Shown one piece after another: positions 1-6,908 of a DNA stretch of 12,976 nucleotides. The first letter of the stretch is position 1. The number at the start of each line of letters is the position of its first letter. The notes under the pieces were generated by a model. The model was not told where the DNA came from, did no database searches, and was given only the letters and a program-made list of their open reading frames with translations. Source of the stretch: Pedosphaera sp. (GTDB lineage: Bacteria > Verrucomicrobiota > Verrucomicrobiia > Limisphaerales > SIAT01); the NCBI GenBank assembly GCA_009691645.1, contig SIAT01000037.1, forward strand, positions 1 to 12,976, given 5' to 3'. Made by a program: the position numbers and the translations under genes.

Positions 1-219
1 GTAGAGCCGCGTGAATTCGAGTCGCATGCCGCGTTCGTGAAGTTCGGCCTGCAATCGCGCTTTCAGAAAATCCGGCAGACCGACGCGGTTCAGATAGATC
101 AACGTGCCGGCGAACAGTGCGAGCGCGAGCCAGAGCGTCCAGCGAGCCCAACGCCATGCGCGGCGGCTGCCGCGCCAGAGCCGTTGCCAGCGGCTGGGAA
201 GTTGTTCATTCGCATTCAC
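1..219 (-). CDS. Probable AsmA-like membrane-anchored protein, N-terminal fragment (cut by window edge)
   Basis: Only the first 73 codons are present; the frame is open to base 1. The GTG start (219-217) overlaps the TGA of the DUF4340 gene (218-216) as GTGA, which implies translational coupling, and no Shine-Dalgarno site is visible. The fragment has a Trp/Arg-rich cytoplasmic head (Trp at 11, 15, 22, 24, 27 and 30), one membrane segment (about 28-43), then NRVGLPDFLKARLQAEL and a stretch ending in LEFTRLY. This architecture (short head, one anchor, then an amphipathic segment entering a beta-rich body) resembles the N-terminus of large AsmA/TamB-like proteins that follow GldG/DUF4340 genes in Verrucomicrobiota. 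That assignment rests on remembered family likeness and position. The gene is the last visible member of the ABC operon. Another large periplasmic protein with an uncleaved anchor is the main alternative. Confidence 0.5.
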   Translation of the reverse strand, partial: MNANEQLPSRWQRLWRGSRRAWRWARWTLWLALALFAGTLIYLNRVGLPDFLKARLQAELHERGMRLEFTRLY

Positions 220-2021
220 GGCGCAGAAGAGAGATGGGGCACGATAAACTGATCGTAGAGCGGCTGCGGAAATTCGAAGACGACCGGCTCGCGCTCGGCG
301 GGATCGGCGGCGGTGGCATACACGTGTCGCGCGAACGAGCGGCGACCAAAACGTAGCGTGAGCGTCCGCGTCTGATTGGCTTGAACCATCTCCAGTGTGA
401 GCGCGTGGCTGTTGGTGGTGATGCCGTGCTGCGCCAAAACCGCCGCGCCGCGTGCAGTCCAATCCACGGCGCGGAACGAACCGATCCGGTGGAGCGCCTC
501 TTCGAGAACGGCCGCGGCCACGTCATTCAACGGGCCGTCCGGGCCGGCCCATTTCTGCGTGGCGTTCCGCGCGAGTTTCTTTGCCTGTCCGTTCTGCGAG
601 ATGATGACGCTGGCGATGTTCGTGGCGGCGAAGTCCCACAGATGCCGGTCGCGCAACTGCCACGCGCCCTGCGGCAGGCGGTTCAGCGAGCCGCGCGGCA
701 CGATGTACACCGCGCCCTCGTCATGTCGCCGCGTGAAAACGCGGTCCACCGGCCCGCTGCCGAAATCCACCTGCGCGAGCAGCGTGTTGGTGGCGACGGT
801 GCCGTTGGTGATGCTTTGGAGCAGAGAGAAACGGGCCGCCGGCGGGGCGAGGCCGTAGGTGGAAAAGTCGGTCACGACTTCTTTGGCAAGCTCCGCGGCC
901 TCCAATCGGTTGAGTCCGCGGAACAGTTCGGCAACAAGTTCGGGATCGGTGGCAGCAGCAGTCGGCTCGGTGAGGAGCCAGGTGGAATTGATCTGTCGCT
1001 GGAGTGTGAAGTTTTCCGCGCCGCGAAATTCGAGGCGGTCGGCGCGGTTGGTGGCCGCGGCATCCACGAGCCGGTGATCGCAGAAATCCCAAACCGGCTG
1101 GCGAAGGAGATCCAGCCATTGCCGCGGGACGACGACGACATTTGTATGTGCGAGGCGGCGCGCGAAAATGTGCGAGGCGGCATTGGTCGGGCTTTTGCCG
1201 AACTGCACGGCGAGTACGGTGTTGCTTCCGTGGGCGAGCAGCAGCTCGGTTTCGGGCGCGGCGAGACCGAACGGCTCGAGGTCCGACTTCGGATTGTCGG
1301 TGACGAAGTTGGCGACCGGCCATTGCTGGAGCTGCTGGATCAGGAGATTGAGGCGATCGCTGTCCGCGCGCTTGGCCGGCGGCGGCGAGGTGATGCGCCA
1401 GAGCTGATTGGTCGAATCGCGCATCGCCTCGAAGAGACGTGGGCCGGAACGGACGGCGATGCGATTGATCGCGCGTGTGCCGAGAGCGATGAGTCGCGCG
1501 TCGCGCCAATCATCCGGACTGCGCGGCAAAAGTTCGAGCAACCGGTCGTTCACGACGTGCAAGCCGGCTTGGCCGGAAATCTGGATATAAAGGCGGTTGC
1601 CGCCGTGTGCGGGCGCGCCGAGTCGCAGTTCGAAGGATTGGCCATTTTGCTCCACGCGCAACACGGCGCGGGGCGGTTGCAGGCCGAAGGCGGCGAGTTG
1701 ATCGCCCACCTCGGCGGCTGGAATGAAACGGGTGGAATCGATGCGCGCACAATGTTGCAACAACGCGTCGATTACGGCGGCTTGTGCGGGATAAACAATC
1801 GGCGCCGTCAGTTGCCAAGTGCCCTCGCCACGCACGGCGCGCAGGCGGTTGGTGCCAGCCGTCAACTCCACCGCCGTGACAGCGCCGGGTTGAAGATCCG
1901 CGAACAACGCGACGACAGGCGTCGGCCCCGGGCGATGAGTCGGCCAATCGAACAGTAGCACCCACGCTACGAGCAGCGTGACGGCGATCCACAGCCAGAG
2001 GGTTTGCTTGGAATTCTTCAC
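216..2021 (-). CDS. DUF4340 domain-containing membrane-anchored protein with four tandem modules
   Basis: The 601-residue protein has a short basic N-terminus, one membrane segment (about 8-24) and a long body predicted to be periplasmic. It starts at GTG 2021, chosen because the anchor follows directly and no earlier in-frame start fits; it lies 11 bases after the GldG-like stop, with a weak ribosome site. The body holds four diverged copies of one module (about 47-180, 184-320, 326-463 and 467-598). Landmarks recur every 138-143 residues: Trp at 69, 208, 348 and 491; a GL/GI motif at 113, 252, 390 and 533; and a module-end Trp followed by an Arg-rich stretch at 172, 311 and 454, missing in the last copy. 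DUF4340 proteins commonly sit beside GldG-like ABC accessory genes and their biochemical role is unknown. Here the gene is fourth in the operon and overlaps the next gene by GTGA. Confidence 0.9.
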   Translation of the reverse strand: MKNSKQTLWLWIAVTLLVAWVLLFDWPTHRPGPTPVVALFADLQPGAVTAVELTAGTNRLRAVRGEGTWQLTAPIVYPAQAAVIDALLQHCARIDSTRFIPAAEVGDQLAAFGLQPPRAVLRVEQNGQSFELRLGAPAHGGNRLYIQISGQAGLHVVNDRLLELLPRSPDDWRDARLIALGTRAINRIAVRSGPRLFEAMRDSTNQLWRITSPPPAKRADSDRLNLLIQQLQQWPVANFVTDNPKSDLEPFGLAAPETELLLAHGSNTVLAVQFGKSPTNAASHIFARRLAHTNVVVVPRQWLDLLRQPVWDFCDHRLVDAAATNRADRLEFRGAENFTLQRQINSTWLLTEPTAAATDPELVAELFRGLNRLEAAELAKEVVTDFSTYGLAPPAARFSLLQSITNGTVATNTLLAQVDFGSGPVDRVFTRRHDEGAVYIVPRGSLNRLPQGAWQLRDRHLWDFAATNIASVIISQNGQAKKLARNATQKWAGPDGPLNDVAAAVLEEALHRIGSFRAVDWTARGAAVLAQHGITTNSHALTLEMVQANQTRTLTLRFGRRSFARHVYATAADPAEREPVVFEFPQPLYDQFIVPHLSSAP

Positions 2022-2032
2022 GCAGTTTCAGC

Positions 2033-3523
2033 TCAGCGTTGTCGGCGGATCCAGATCAGCAGGCCAAAGGTCAGACACGCGCCCGGAATGATGGCGACCA
2101 GAATCCAGAACAGCCGGCGCATCTTGGCGGCGGTGATGGTGAAGGTGTGCTCGCGCACGGGGCGCGGCCCGATGCCGCCGAGAAATTGCGGGCGGTCGAG
2201 CAGCCAGTTGGCGGCGTGCCACGCAAACTCGCGGTTCGCGGCGGCTTCGAGCATTTGATTATCGAGGAAGTAGGAATCGCCGGTAACGATCATCCGCGTG
2301 GCACCGGCGTCGGCTACGCCGGCGATGCCGCCCTTCTCGACGGCGACCAGCAGCGGGATCATGCCCTGCCGTTCGCGCAGGGCGGAGGGTTGCGAGCCGT
2401 TGCGCGCGCGACGGACCGCGAGGCCAGCCTCACTGGTGACGGCCAACTCGGTGACTTTCGCCGCATCAGCGTTCTGCTGGTGGCCCACGCGGCGGCCGAT
2501 CGAACGCGGCAGGACAAGCTGCAACGGCAGGCGCGCCGAACTGAGCGACCCGACGACGGGGTGCGGATCGAATTGATTCACCAACACGGAACCGGAAGCG
2601 GGCGGGGAATTCCGTTCGTCGATCACCGTGTTGTCCCCGACATCCACGCCCCAACGCGCGAGCATGGGTTCGAGCCCGCTGCGCGAAGTGTAGTTCAGCA
2701 GCAACAACAGGCGTCCGCCGCTTTGGAGATATTTCTCGAGCTTCTCCTGCTCCGCGATATCGAGCGGCACCTGCGGACCGGCGGCGATGAGCAAGCGGCA
2801 GTCGGCGGGAAATGCGTTCGTGCCGGCGAGGCTGAGCGGCGCGAGGCGCACACCGTTGTCGAGCAACAGCGCGGCGAACTTGCCGTAGCCGATGTCGTGG
2901 CTGGAATTGCCGTGATCATGTTCGCCGTGGCCGGTGAGGAAATAAGCCTGCGGCGTGGAAGTATCCGCCACAGTAGCGAGCGCTCCGGTGAAAAGGCGTT
3001 CACCGTGGAAACCGGTGCGGCGGATATCGCGGCCTTGGCCGACGACAAACGAAGTGAGATCGTACTGGGAGAGATCGCTCTGCGTGATGACTTTGGTTTT
3101 TCCATTGGCGTCGAAGATGACGAGGTCGCGCGCTTGCGGTGTGAGGCGGTAGCGGGCCTTAATCAACTCAGCCTTGGCCGGTTCGACGACGTAGTTGACC
3201 ACCTCGATCTCGACGCGCGGATTGACAAGGCTGTACTCCTTCAACAGCGCCGTGACGGGCGTGTAGAGCGATTCGGAGCGGTCGTAGAAAACGACGACGC
3301 GCACCGTGTTCGTCAGCGACTGGAGCACCTGCCGAGTGAGCGGCGAGAGGGTGAAATCCGCGTTGGCCGTCCACGCGGCACGCACGTAGTGGCGGGAGGC
3401 GAGGTGGTTCGCGAGCAGGACGAGCGCCGCCGCCGCGAGGACGGCGAGCACAAAATTCAGAGCCTGCCCCCAGCGTCGGCCGGTGGAGAAACTTGCGGGC
3501 TGTTCGGTTTCGTCGCGCATCAT
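2033..3523 (-). CDS. GldG-like ABC transport auxiliary protein
   Basis: The 496-residue protein has an N-terminal membrane segment (about 22-38), a large predicted periplasmic region and a C-terminal membrane segment (about 471-491) ending in IRRQR. This is the layout of GldG and related ABC auxiliary proteins (ABC_transp_aux type). Family-like stretches are DFTLSPLTRQVLQSL near 56-70 and YFLTGHGEHDHG near 194-205. The start ATG at 3523 forms an ATGA overlap with the permease stop; a second ATG follows directly at 3520. The frame stays open upstream to 3928, but that part reads out of frame through the permease and lacks family character. The His-rich stretch after GHGE (His 199, 202, 204, 209) is notable. 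GldG works with GldA and GldF in Bacteroidota gliding, but homologs in non-gliders have no settled function, so motility should not be assumed. Confidence 0.9.
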   Translation of the reverse strand: MMRDETEQPASFSTGRRWGQALNFVLAVLAAAALVLLANHLASRHYVRAAWTANADFTLSPLTRQVLQSLTNTVRVVVFYDRSESLYTPVTALLKEYSLVNPRVEIEVVNYVVEPAKAELIKARYRLTPQARDLVIFDANGKTKVITQSDLSQYDLTSFVVGQGRDIRRTGFHGERLFTGALATVADTSTPQAYFLTGHGEHDHGNSSHDIGYGKFAALLLDNGVRLAPLSLAGTNAFPADCRLLIAAGPQVPLDIAEQEKLEKYLQSGGRLLLLLNYTSRSGLEPMLARWGVDVGDNTVIDERNSPPASGSVLVNQFDPHPVVGSLSSARLPLQLVLPRSIGRRVGHQQNADAAKVTELAVTSEAGLAVRRARNGSQPSALRERQGMIPLLVAVEKGGIAGVADAGATRMIVTGDSYFLDNQMLEAAANREFAWHAANWLLDRPQFLGGIGPRPVREHTFTITAAKMRRLFWILVAIIPGACLTFGLLIWIRRQR

Positions 3524-4272
3524 TTCCAACGCCGGCTTTCCAGGACACGCAGCGTGAGGAAGAGGAAGAACGTCGTGAGGCTCAGATAAAAGAAGACGTG
3601 GCGCGTGTCCACGACGCCGCGGGAGAAATCGCGCATGTGCTCGAGCATCGAGAGGTGCGTCAGCAGTTGCGCCTGCCAGCCCGGTTCCGGCGGGCGGATC
3701 TGCGAAAGGTAACCGAGCAGGAACAGCCCCAACCCGATCGCGAAGGTCGTCATCGCCGCGACAATCTGACTGCGTGTGAGCGACGAAGCGAAGCAGCCGA
3801 GCGCCATGTAAAAGCCGCCCAGCAACGCGATGCCGAGGAACGTCGCCGCGACTGGGCCGGCGTCCACCGGCGCCATTCCTTCCGCGTAATGTTGCAGCAA
3901 GAACGGATAAGCCACCGCCGGCAACCATGCGATTACGAAGAACGCCAGCGCGCCGCAGAACTTCGCCAGCACCACTTGCGCCTCACTGATCGGCGTGGTC
4001 ATCAGCGTCTCGAACGTCCCCGTGGCCCGCTCCAGCGCGTAGGTGCGCATCGTGATCATCGGCGTGACCAGCAGCAGCACCAGCCAGAAGAAGCCGGTGT
4101 CGAAGAATTTCTCCGTCACCGGCATGTCGAACGGCTTGCCGTTGAGCGCGTCGAGCAGCGTCCAGAAACTTTGCCCGAGCAACAACTGCACGCCGGCGAT
4201 GACCGCGTAGCCGTTCAACGACACGAAGTGCGACGTCAATTCACGGCGCGTGAGAGTGAGGAACGCGCGCAT
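3520..4272 (-). CDS. ABC-2 type transporter permease (GldF-like)
   Basis: This 250-residue integral membrane protein has about six hydrophobic segments (near 22-38, 60-76, 104-126, 141-162, 169-189 and 226-242). The cytoplasmic coupling region after segment 2 reads MRTYALERATGTFETL followed by TTPIS (about 75-95), the usual ABC-2/GldF pattern. The C-terminal MRDFSRGVVDTRHVFFYL stretch (213-230) is also typical of this subfamily. The ATG at 4272 shares one base with the ATPase stop (TGATG), and a strong GGAGG lies 7 bases upstream, inside the last codons of the ATPase. A TTG one codon earlier is in frame but less likely. The permease should form the membrane pore, probably as a dimer, powered by the preceding ATPase. 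The transported substrate cannot be read from the sequence. Confidence 0.93.
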   Translation of the reverse strand: MRAFLTLTRRELTSHFVSLNGYAVIAGVQLLLGQSFWTLLDALNGKPFDMPVTEKFFDTGFFWLVLLLVTPMITMRTYALERATGTFETLMTTPISEAQVVLAKFCGALAFFVIAWLPAVAYPFLLQHYAEGMAPVDAGPVAATFLGIALLGGFYMALGCFASSLTRSQIVAAMTTFAIGLGLFLLGYLSQIRPPEPGWQAQLLTHLSMLEHMRDFSRGVVDTRHVFFYLSLTTFFLFLTLRVLESRRWK

Positions 4273-5234
4273 CAAATCTCCTCCTCCCGATCACGGCTCG
4301 TCACGTGCACGAAGATGTCTTCAAGCGTGTGCCGGCTGCGCGTCAACTCGCGGAGCCGCCAGCCGCGTTCCTTCACCAAATCATAAATCTGCGGCCGCAG
4401 ATCCAAGCCCGCCCGCGGCGTCAGCGCGCAGCGTTGGAATTCGCCTTCCGCCGCGCTCACATCGAACTGCTCCACCTCGGCCATCGCTTCCCAGCAGTGG
4501 CGCAGCTCGGCCGCCGGCGCGGCGATCTCGGCGATCACTTGCGTGCGGCCGGCCATCCGCTGCTGCAAATCGTCCGGCGTGTCGGCGGCGAGGATGCTCC
4601 CTTCGTGCAGGATGAGGATCCGGCTGCAGGTCACTTCGACCTCGGGCAGGATGTGCGAAGAAATCAGCACCGTGTGGCGACGGCCAAGATCTTTGATCAA
4701 TTGGCGCACGGTGCGGATCTGATGCGGATCGAGTCCGATGGTCGGCTCGTCGAGAATGATCAACTCGGGCTCGTGCACCAGCGCGTCGGCGATGCCCACG
4801 CGTTGACGAAAGCCTTTCGAAAGATGTGCGATCAATTTGTGCGCCACTTCGTCGAGACCGAACTGGCCAAGAACCGTGTCCACGCGATCGCGGCAGTGCG
4901 CGCCGGAAAGCCCCTTGAGCCGCGCGCGAAACTTCAGATATTCGCGCACGCGCATGTCGTCATACAGCGGGTTGTTCTCCGGCATATAGCCGATCCGCCG
5001 CCGTACTTCCTCCGATTGCGTGAGCACATCGAAACCCGCCACGCGCGCCGTGCCCGACGTGGCCGCGAGATAACCGGAGAGGATCCGCATCGTCGTGCTT
5101 TTGCCCGCGCCGTTCGGACCGAGGAAGCCGACGATCTCGCCGCGACCGACGGTGAACGACAATCCCCCAATCGCGGTGCGGCCCGCGTAACGTTTGGTGA
5201 GGTTCTCGACCTCGATCATCGGCGTGTCGCTCAT
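4272..5234 (-). CDS. ABC transporter ATP-binding protein (GldA-like, ABC-2 exporter class)
   Basis: This 320-residue cytoplasmic ATPase is the first gene of the operon. Visible motifs are Walker A GPNGAGKST (39-47), a Q-loop position reading YMPENNPLY (83-91) with Glu in place of Gln, the signature LSKGFRQRVGIADAL (138-152), Walker B LIILDEP (158-164), D-loop GLDP (167-170) and the switch His in ISSHI (191-195). About 110 residues follow the nucleotide-binding core, as is common in ABC-2/GldA-type ATPases. The ATG at 5234 is chosen because the core begins a few residues later (MIEVENLTKRY); the frame stays open to 5378, but that extension is low-complexity Arg/Pro/Gly sequence. A GGAGG lies about 10 bases upstream. 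It should energise the permease encoded next. No promoter could be assigned with confidence in the upstream gap. Confidence 0.95.
   Translation of the reverse strand: MSDTPMIEVENLTKRYAGRTAIGGLSFTVGRGEIVGFLGPNGAGKSTTMRILSGYLAATSGTARVAGFDVLTQSEEVRRRIGYMPENNPLYDDMRVREYLKFRARLKGLSGAHCRDRVDTVLGQFGLDEVAHKLIAHLSKGFRQRVGIADALVHEPELIILDEPTIGLDPHQIRTVRQLIKDLGRRHTVLISSHILPEVEVTCSRILILHEGSILAADTPDDLQQRMAGRTQVIAEIAAPAAELRHCWEAMAEVEQFDVSAAEGEFQRCALTPRAGLDLRPQIYDLVKERGWRLRELTRSRHTLEDIFVHVTSRDREEEI
4280..4284 (-). promoter_or_regulatory. Strong Shine-Dalgarno site for the ABC permease
   Basis: On the minus strand GGAGG lies 7 bases before the permease ATG (4272-4270). It sits within the Glu-Glu-Glu-Ile codons that end the ATPase. 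It is the clearest ribosome site in the window and decides for the ATG over the in-frame TTG at 4275. With the TGATG overlap it supports tight coupling of ATPase and permease synthesis. Confidence 0.8.
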
Positions 5235-5460
5235 CGCGCCACCGCCTCCACGGCGCCACACCGCACGCCACGCCTGTGCAGGGCGCGCGTGAGTCGGAAA
5301 CCTCGCGTGTGGTTGACGCGTGGGCCGACATGAACGATTGGTTTGGCGTTCTGGATTCCCATCTGTGAAAGCCGCCACGCTCGTCCCGCTCGAGAGCGAA
5401 AGCCGGTTGGCAGCGTTACCGAGAAAGGTTGCCGAACTGGGAGTCGGATTGCAACGACTT

Positions 5461-6891
5461 GTGAACGGTGATTCGAGAAATTTTTACATGGCGTGGCGCG
5501 CGCAACGTCCCGCCGTTCTGCACGATGCCGCCGCGCCTCCGGAACGATTGCTCCAAGCCATCTGGCGGCATCAGCGACTGCGACGTGATGGGCTTCGTGC
5601 GGCCGATGGACGCACGGTGCGCGTGCTGCACCCCGGCTTTTGGAATCGCGCGGCCGGACCCGATTTTCGCGAGGCCATCATTCAGCTTGCAGATGAACCG
5701 CCGCGCTCCGGCGACATCGAGGTGGATGTGGAGCCGGCCGGATGGCATGGCCACGGCCACGATCGGAATCCCGCGTTCAGCCGCGTCATCCTCCAGGTCG
5801 TCTGGCGCGGCGCGAGACAGAACGGCCTGCCGACACTGGCGTTGGCGGACGTGCTCGACGCGCCCCTCGAAGACCTCGCGCACTGGCTCGGCAGTGATGC
5901 CGAATCTCTTCCACCCGCGAACGTCACGGGTCATTGCAACGCGCCGTTGAAGGAACTTTCCGCCGAACAAATCGGAGCGTTGTTGCGCGAGGCCGCGATG
6001 GTTCGATTGCGCACAAAGGCCGAGTGGTTCAACACCGTGGCCCGCCAAATCGGCTGGGAACAGGCGCTCTGGATCGGTCTCTTCCGCGCGCTCGGCTACA
6101 AGCATAACACGTGGCCGATGCAGCGTGTCGCCGAGCTGTTGCTCGATCTCAACACGCCGTCGTTGCCGTTCCACCAATTCCAAGCCCGACTGCTCGGCGT
6201 GGCCGGGCTGTTGCCGGCGGAGTTGCCGCGGCGCAGCCGGCAAGCGGAGGATTACGTGCGTCAGTTGTGGGATGCGTGGTGGCGTGAACGGGATCGATTC
6301 GGCGAACACAGCTTGCCGCGCGGCATCTGGCGGCTGGGCGGATTGCGTCCGGCGAATCATCCCGCGCGCCGATTGGCTCTCGCCGCGCATTGGCTCGCCA
6401 ATGGAAAGCTCGCGCGGAACTTGGAGTCGTGGTTTGCCGAAGCGGTTCCGGCCTCGGAGTTCGCCGAGTTACTCAGTCGCCTTCTGTGTCCAGTGACAGA
6501 CGAATTCTGGTCGTGGCACTGGGGCTTCACTTCGCGCCGTTCGGAAAAACCGTTGCCGTTACTCGGCGCAGCGCGCGTGACCGATCTCGCTATGAACGCC
6601 GTGTTGCCGTGGTTTCATGCGCGCGCAGCAACCGGCGGCAACGAGAGCGCACAGCGGGAAACGGAACGGCGCTGGCTCGCGTGGCCGGCGGGCGAAGATA
6701 ACGCGGTGCTGCGTCTCACGAGACAACGACTGTTCGCGAGAGAGCGCCGCTGGCGCACGGCAGGGGAACAGCAGGGGTTGCTACAAATCGCACGCGATTT
6801 CTGCGATCACTCCAACGCGCTCTGTGAGCACTGTCCGTTCCCCGACTTGGTGCGAAGCTGGATTGCGTCGGGCGCGGCGCAGGCGCATTGA
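5461..6891 (+). CDS. DUF2851 family protein
   Basis: With a GTG start at 5461 the protein has 476 residues. Other possible starts are GTG 5320, GTG 5365 and ATG 5488. I favour 5461 because related proteins, as I recall them, begin a few residues before a NFY...R segment like the one at 7-12, and the 47 residues before it look non-conserved. Family-like motifs are LLQAIWRHQRLRRD (30-43), HPGFWNRAAGPDF (57-69), GDIEVDVEPAGWHGHGHDRN (84-103), ALGYKHNTWPMQRVA (210-224), LRPANHPARRLA (295-306) and a C-terminal Cys cluster (448, 455, 458). DUF2851 has no established biochemical role. The P66-D67 and E87-V-D spacing faintly recalls PD-(D/E)XK nucleases, which is only a hypothesis. The gene diverges from the ABC operon and converges on the MFS gene with 17 bases between stops. 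Confidence 0.9.
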   Translation: MNGDSRNFYMAWRAQRPAVLHDAAAPPERLLQAIWRHQRLRRDGLRAADGRTVRVLHPGFWNRAAGPDFREAIIQLADEPPRSGDIEVDVEPAGWHGHGHDRNPAFSRVILQVVWRGARQNGLPTLALADVLDAPLEDLAHWLGSDAESLPPANVTGHCNAPLKELSAEQIGALLREAAMVRLRTKAEWFNTVARQIGWEQALWIGLFRALGYKHNTWPMQRVAELLLDLNTPSLPFHQFQARLLGVAGLLPAELPRRSRQAEDYVRQLWDAWWRERDRFGEHSLPRGIWRLGGLRPANHPARRLALAAHWLANGKLARNLESWFAEAVPASEFAELLSRLLCPVTDEFWSWHWGFTSRRSEKPLPLLGAARVTDLAMNAVLPWFHARAATGGNESAQRETERRWLAWPAGEDNAVLRLTRQRLFARERRWRTAGEQQGLLQIARDFCDHSNALCEHCPFPDLVRSWIASGAAQAH

Positions 6892-6908
6892 AACGCGGTT
6901 GAGGCGCG

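Noticed and set aside
381..1958. 525-codon open frame on the plus strand opposite the DUF4340 gene
   Set aside because: It is antisense to a convincing gene, has low-complexity Arg/Gly/Glu composition and no recognisable motifs. Long antisense frames are expected in GC-rich genes.
2039..3589. 516-codon open frame on the plus strand opposite the GldG-like gene
   Set aside because: It is antisense to the GldG-like gene with its membrane anchors and family motifs. Its own translation shows no domain, signal or membrane pattern.
3524..3928. Upstream extension of the GldG-like frame
   Set aside because: It lies inside the permease gene in another frame, and its translation is Arg/Pro/Gly-rich without family likeness. 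The ATGA junction at 3523 explains the start better.
6892..6908. Search for a bidirectional terminator between the DUF2851 and MFS genes
   Set aside because: Only 17 bases lie between the stops and no hairpin with a T-run could be seen.
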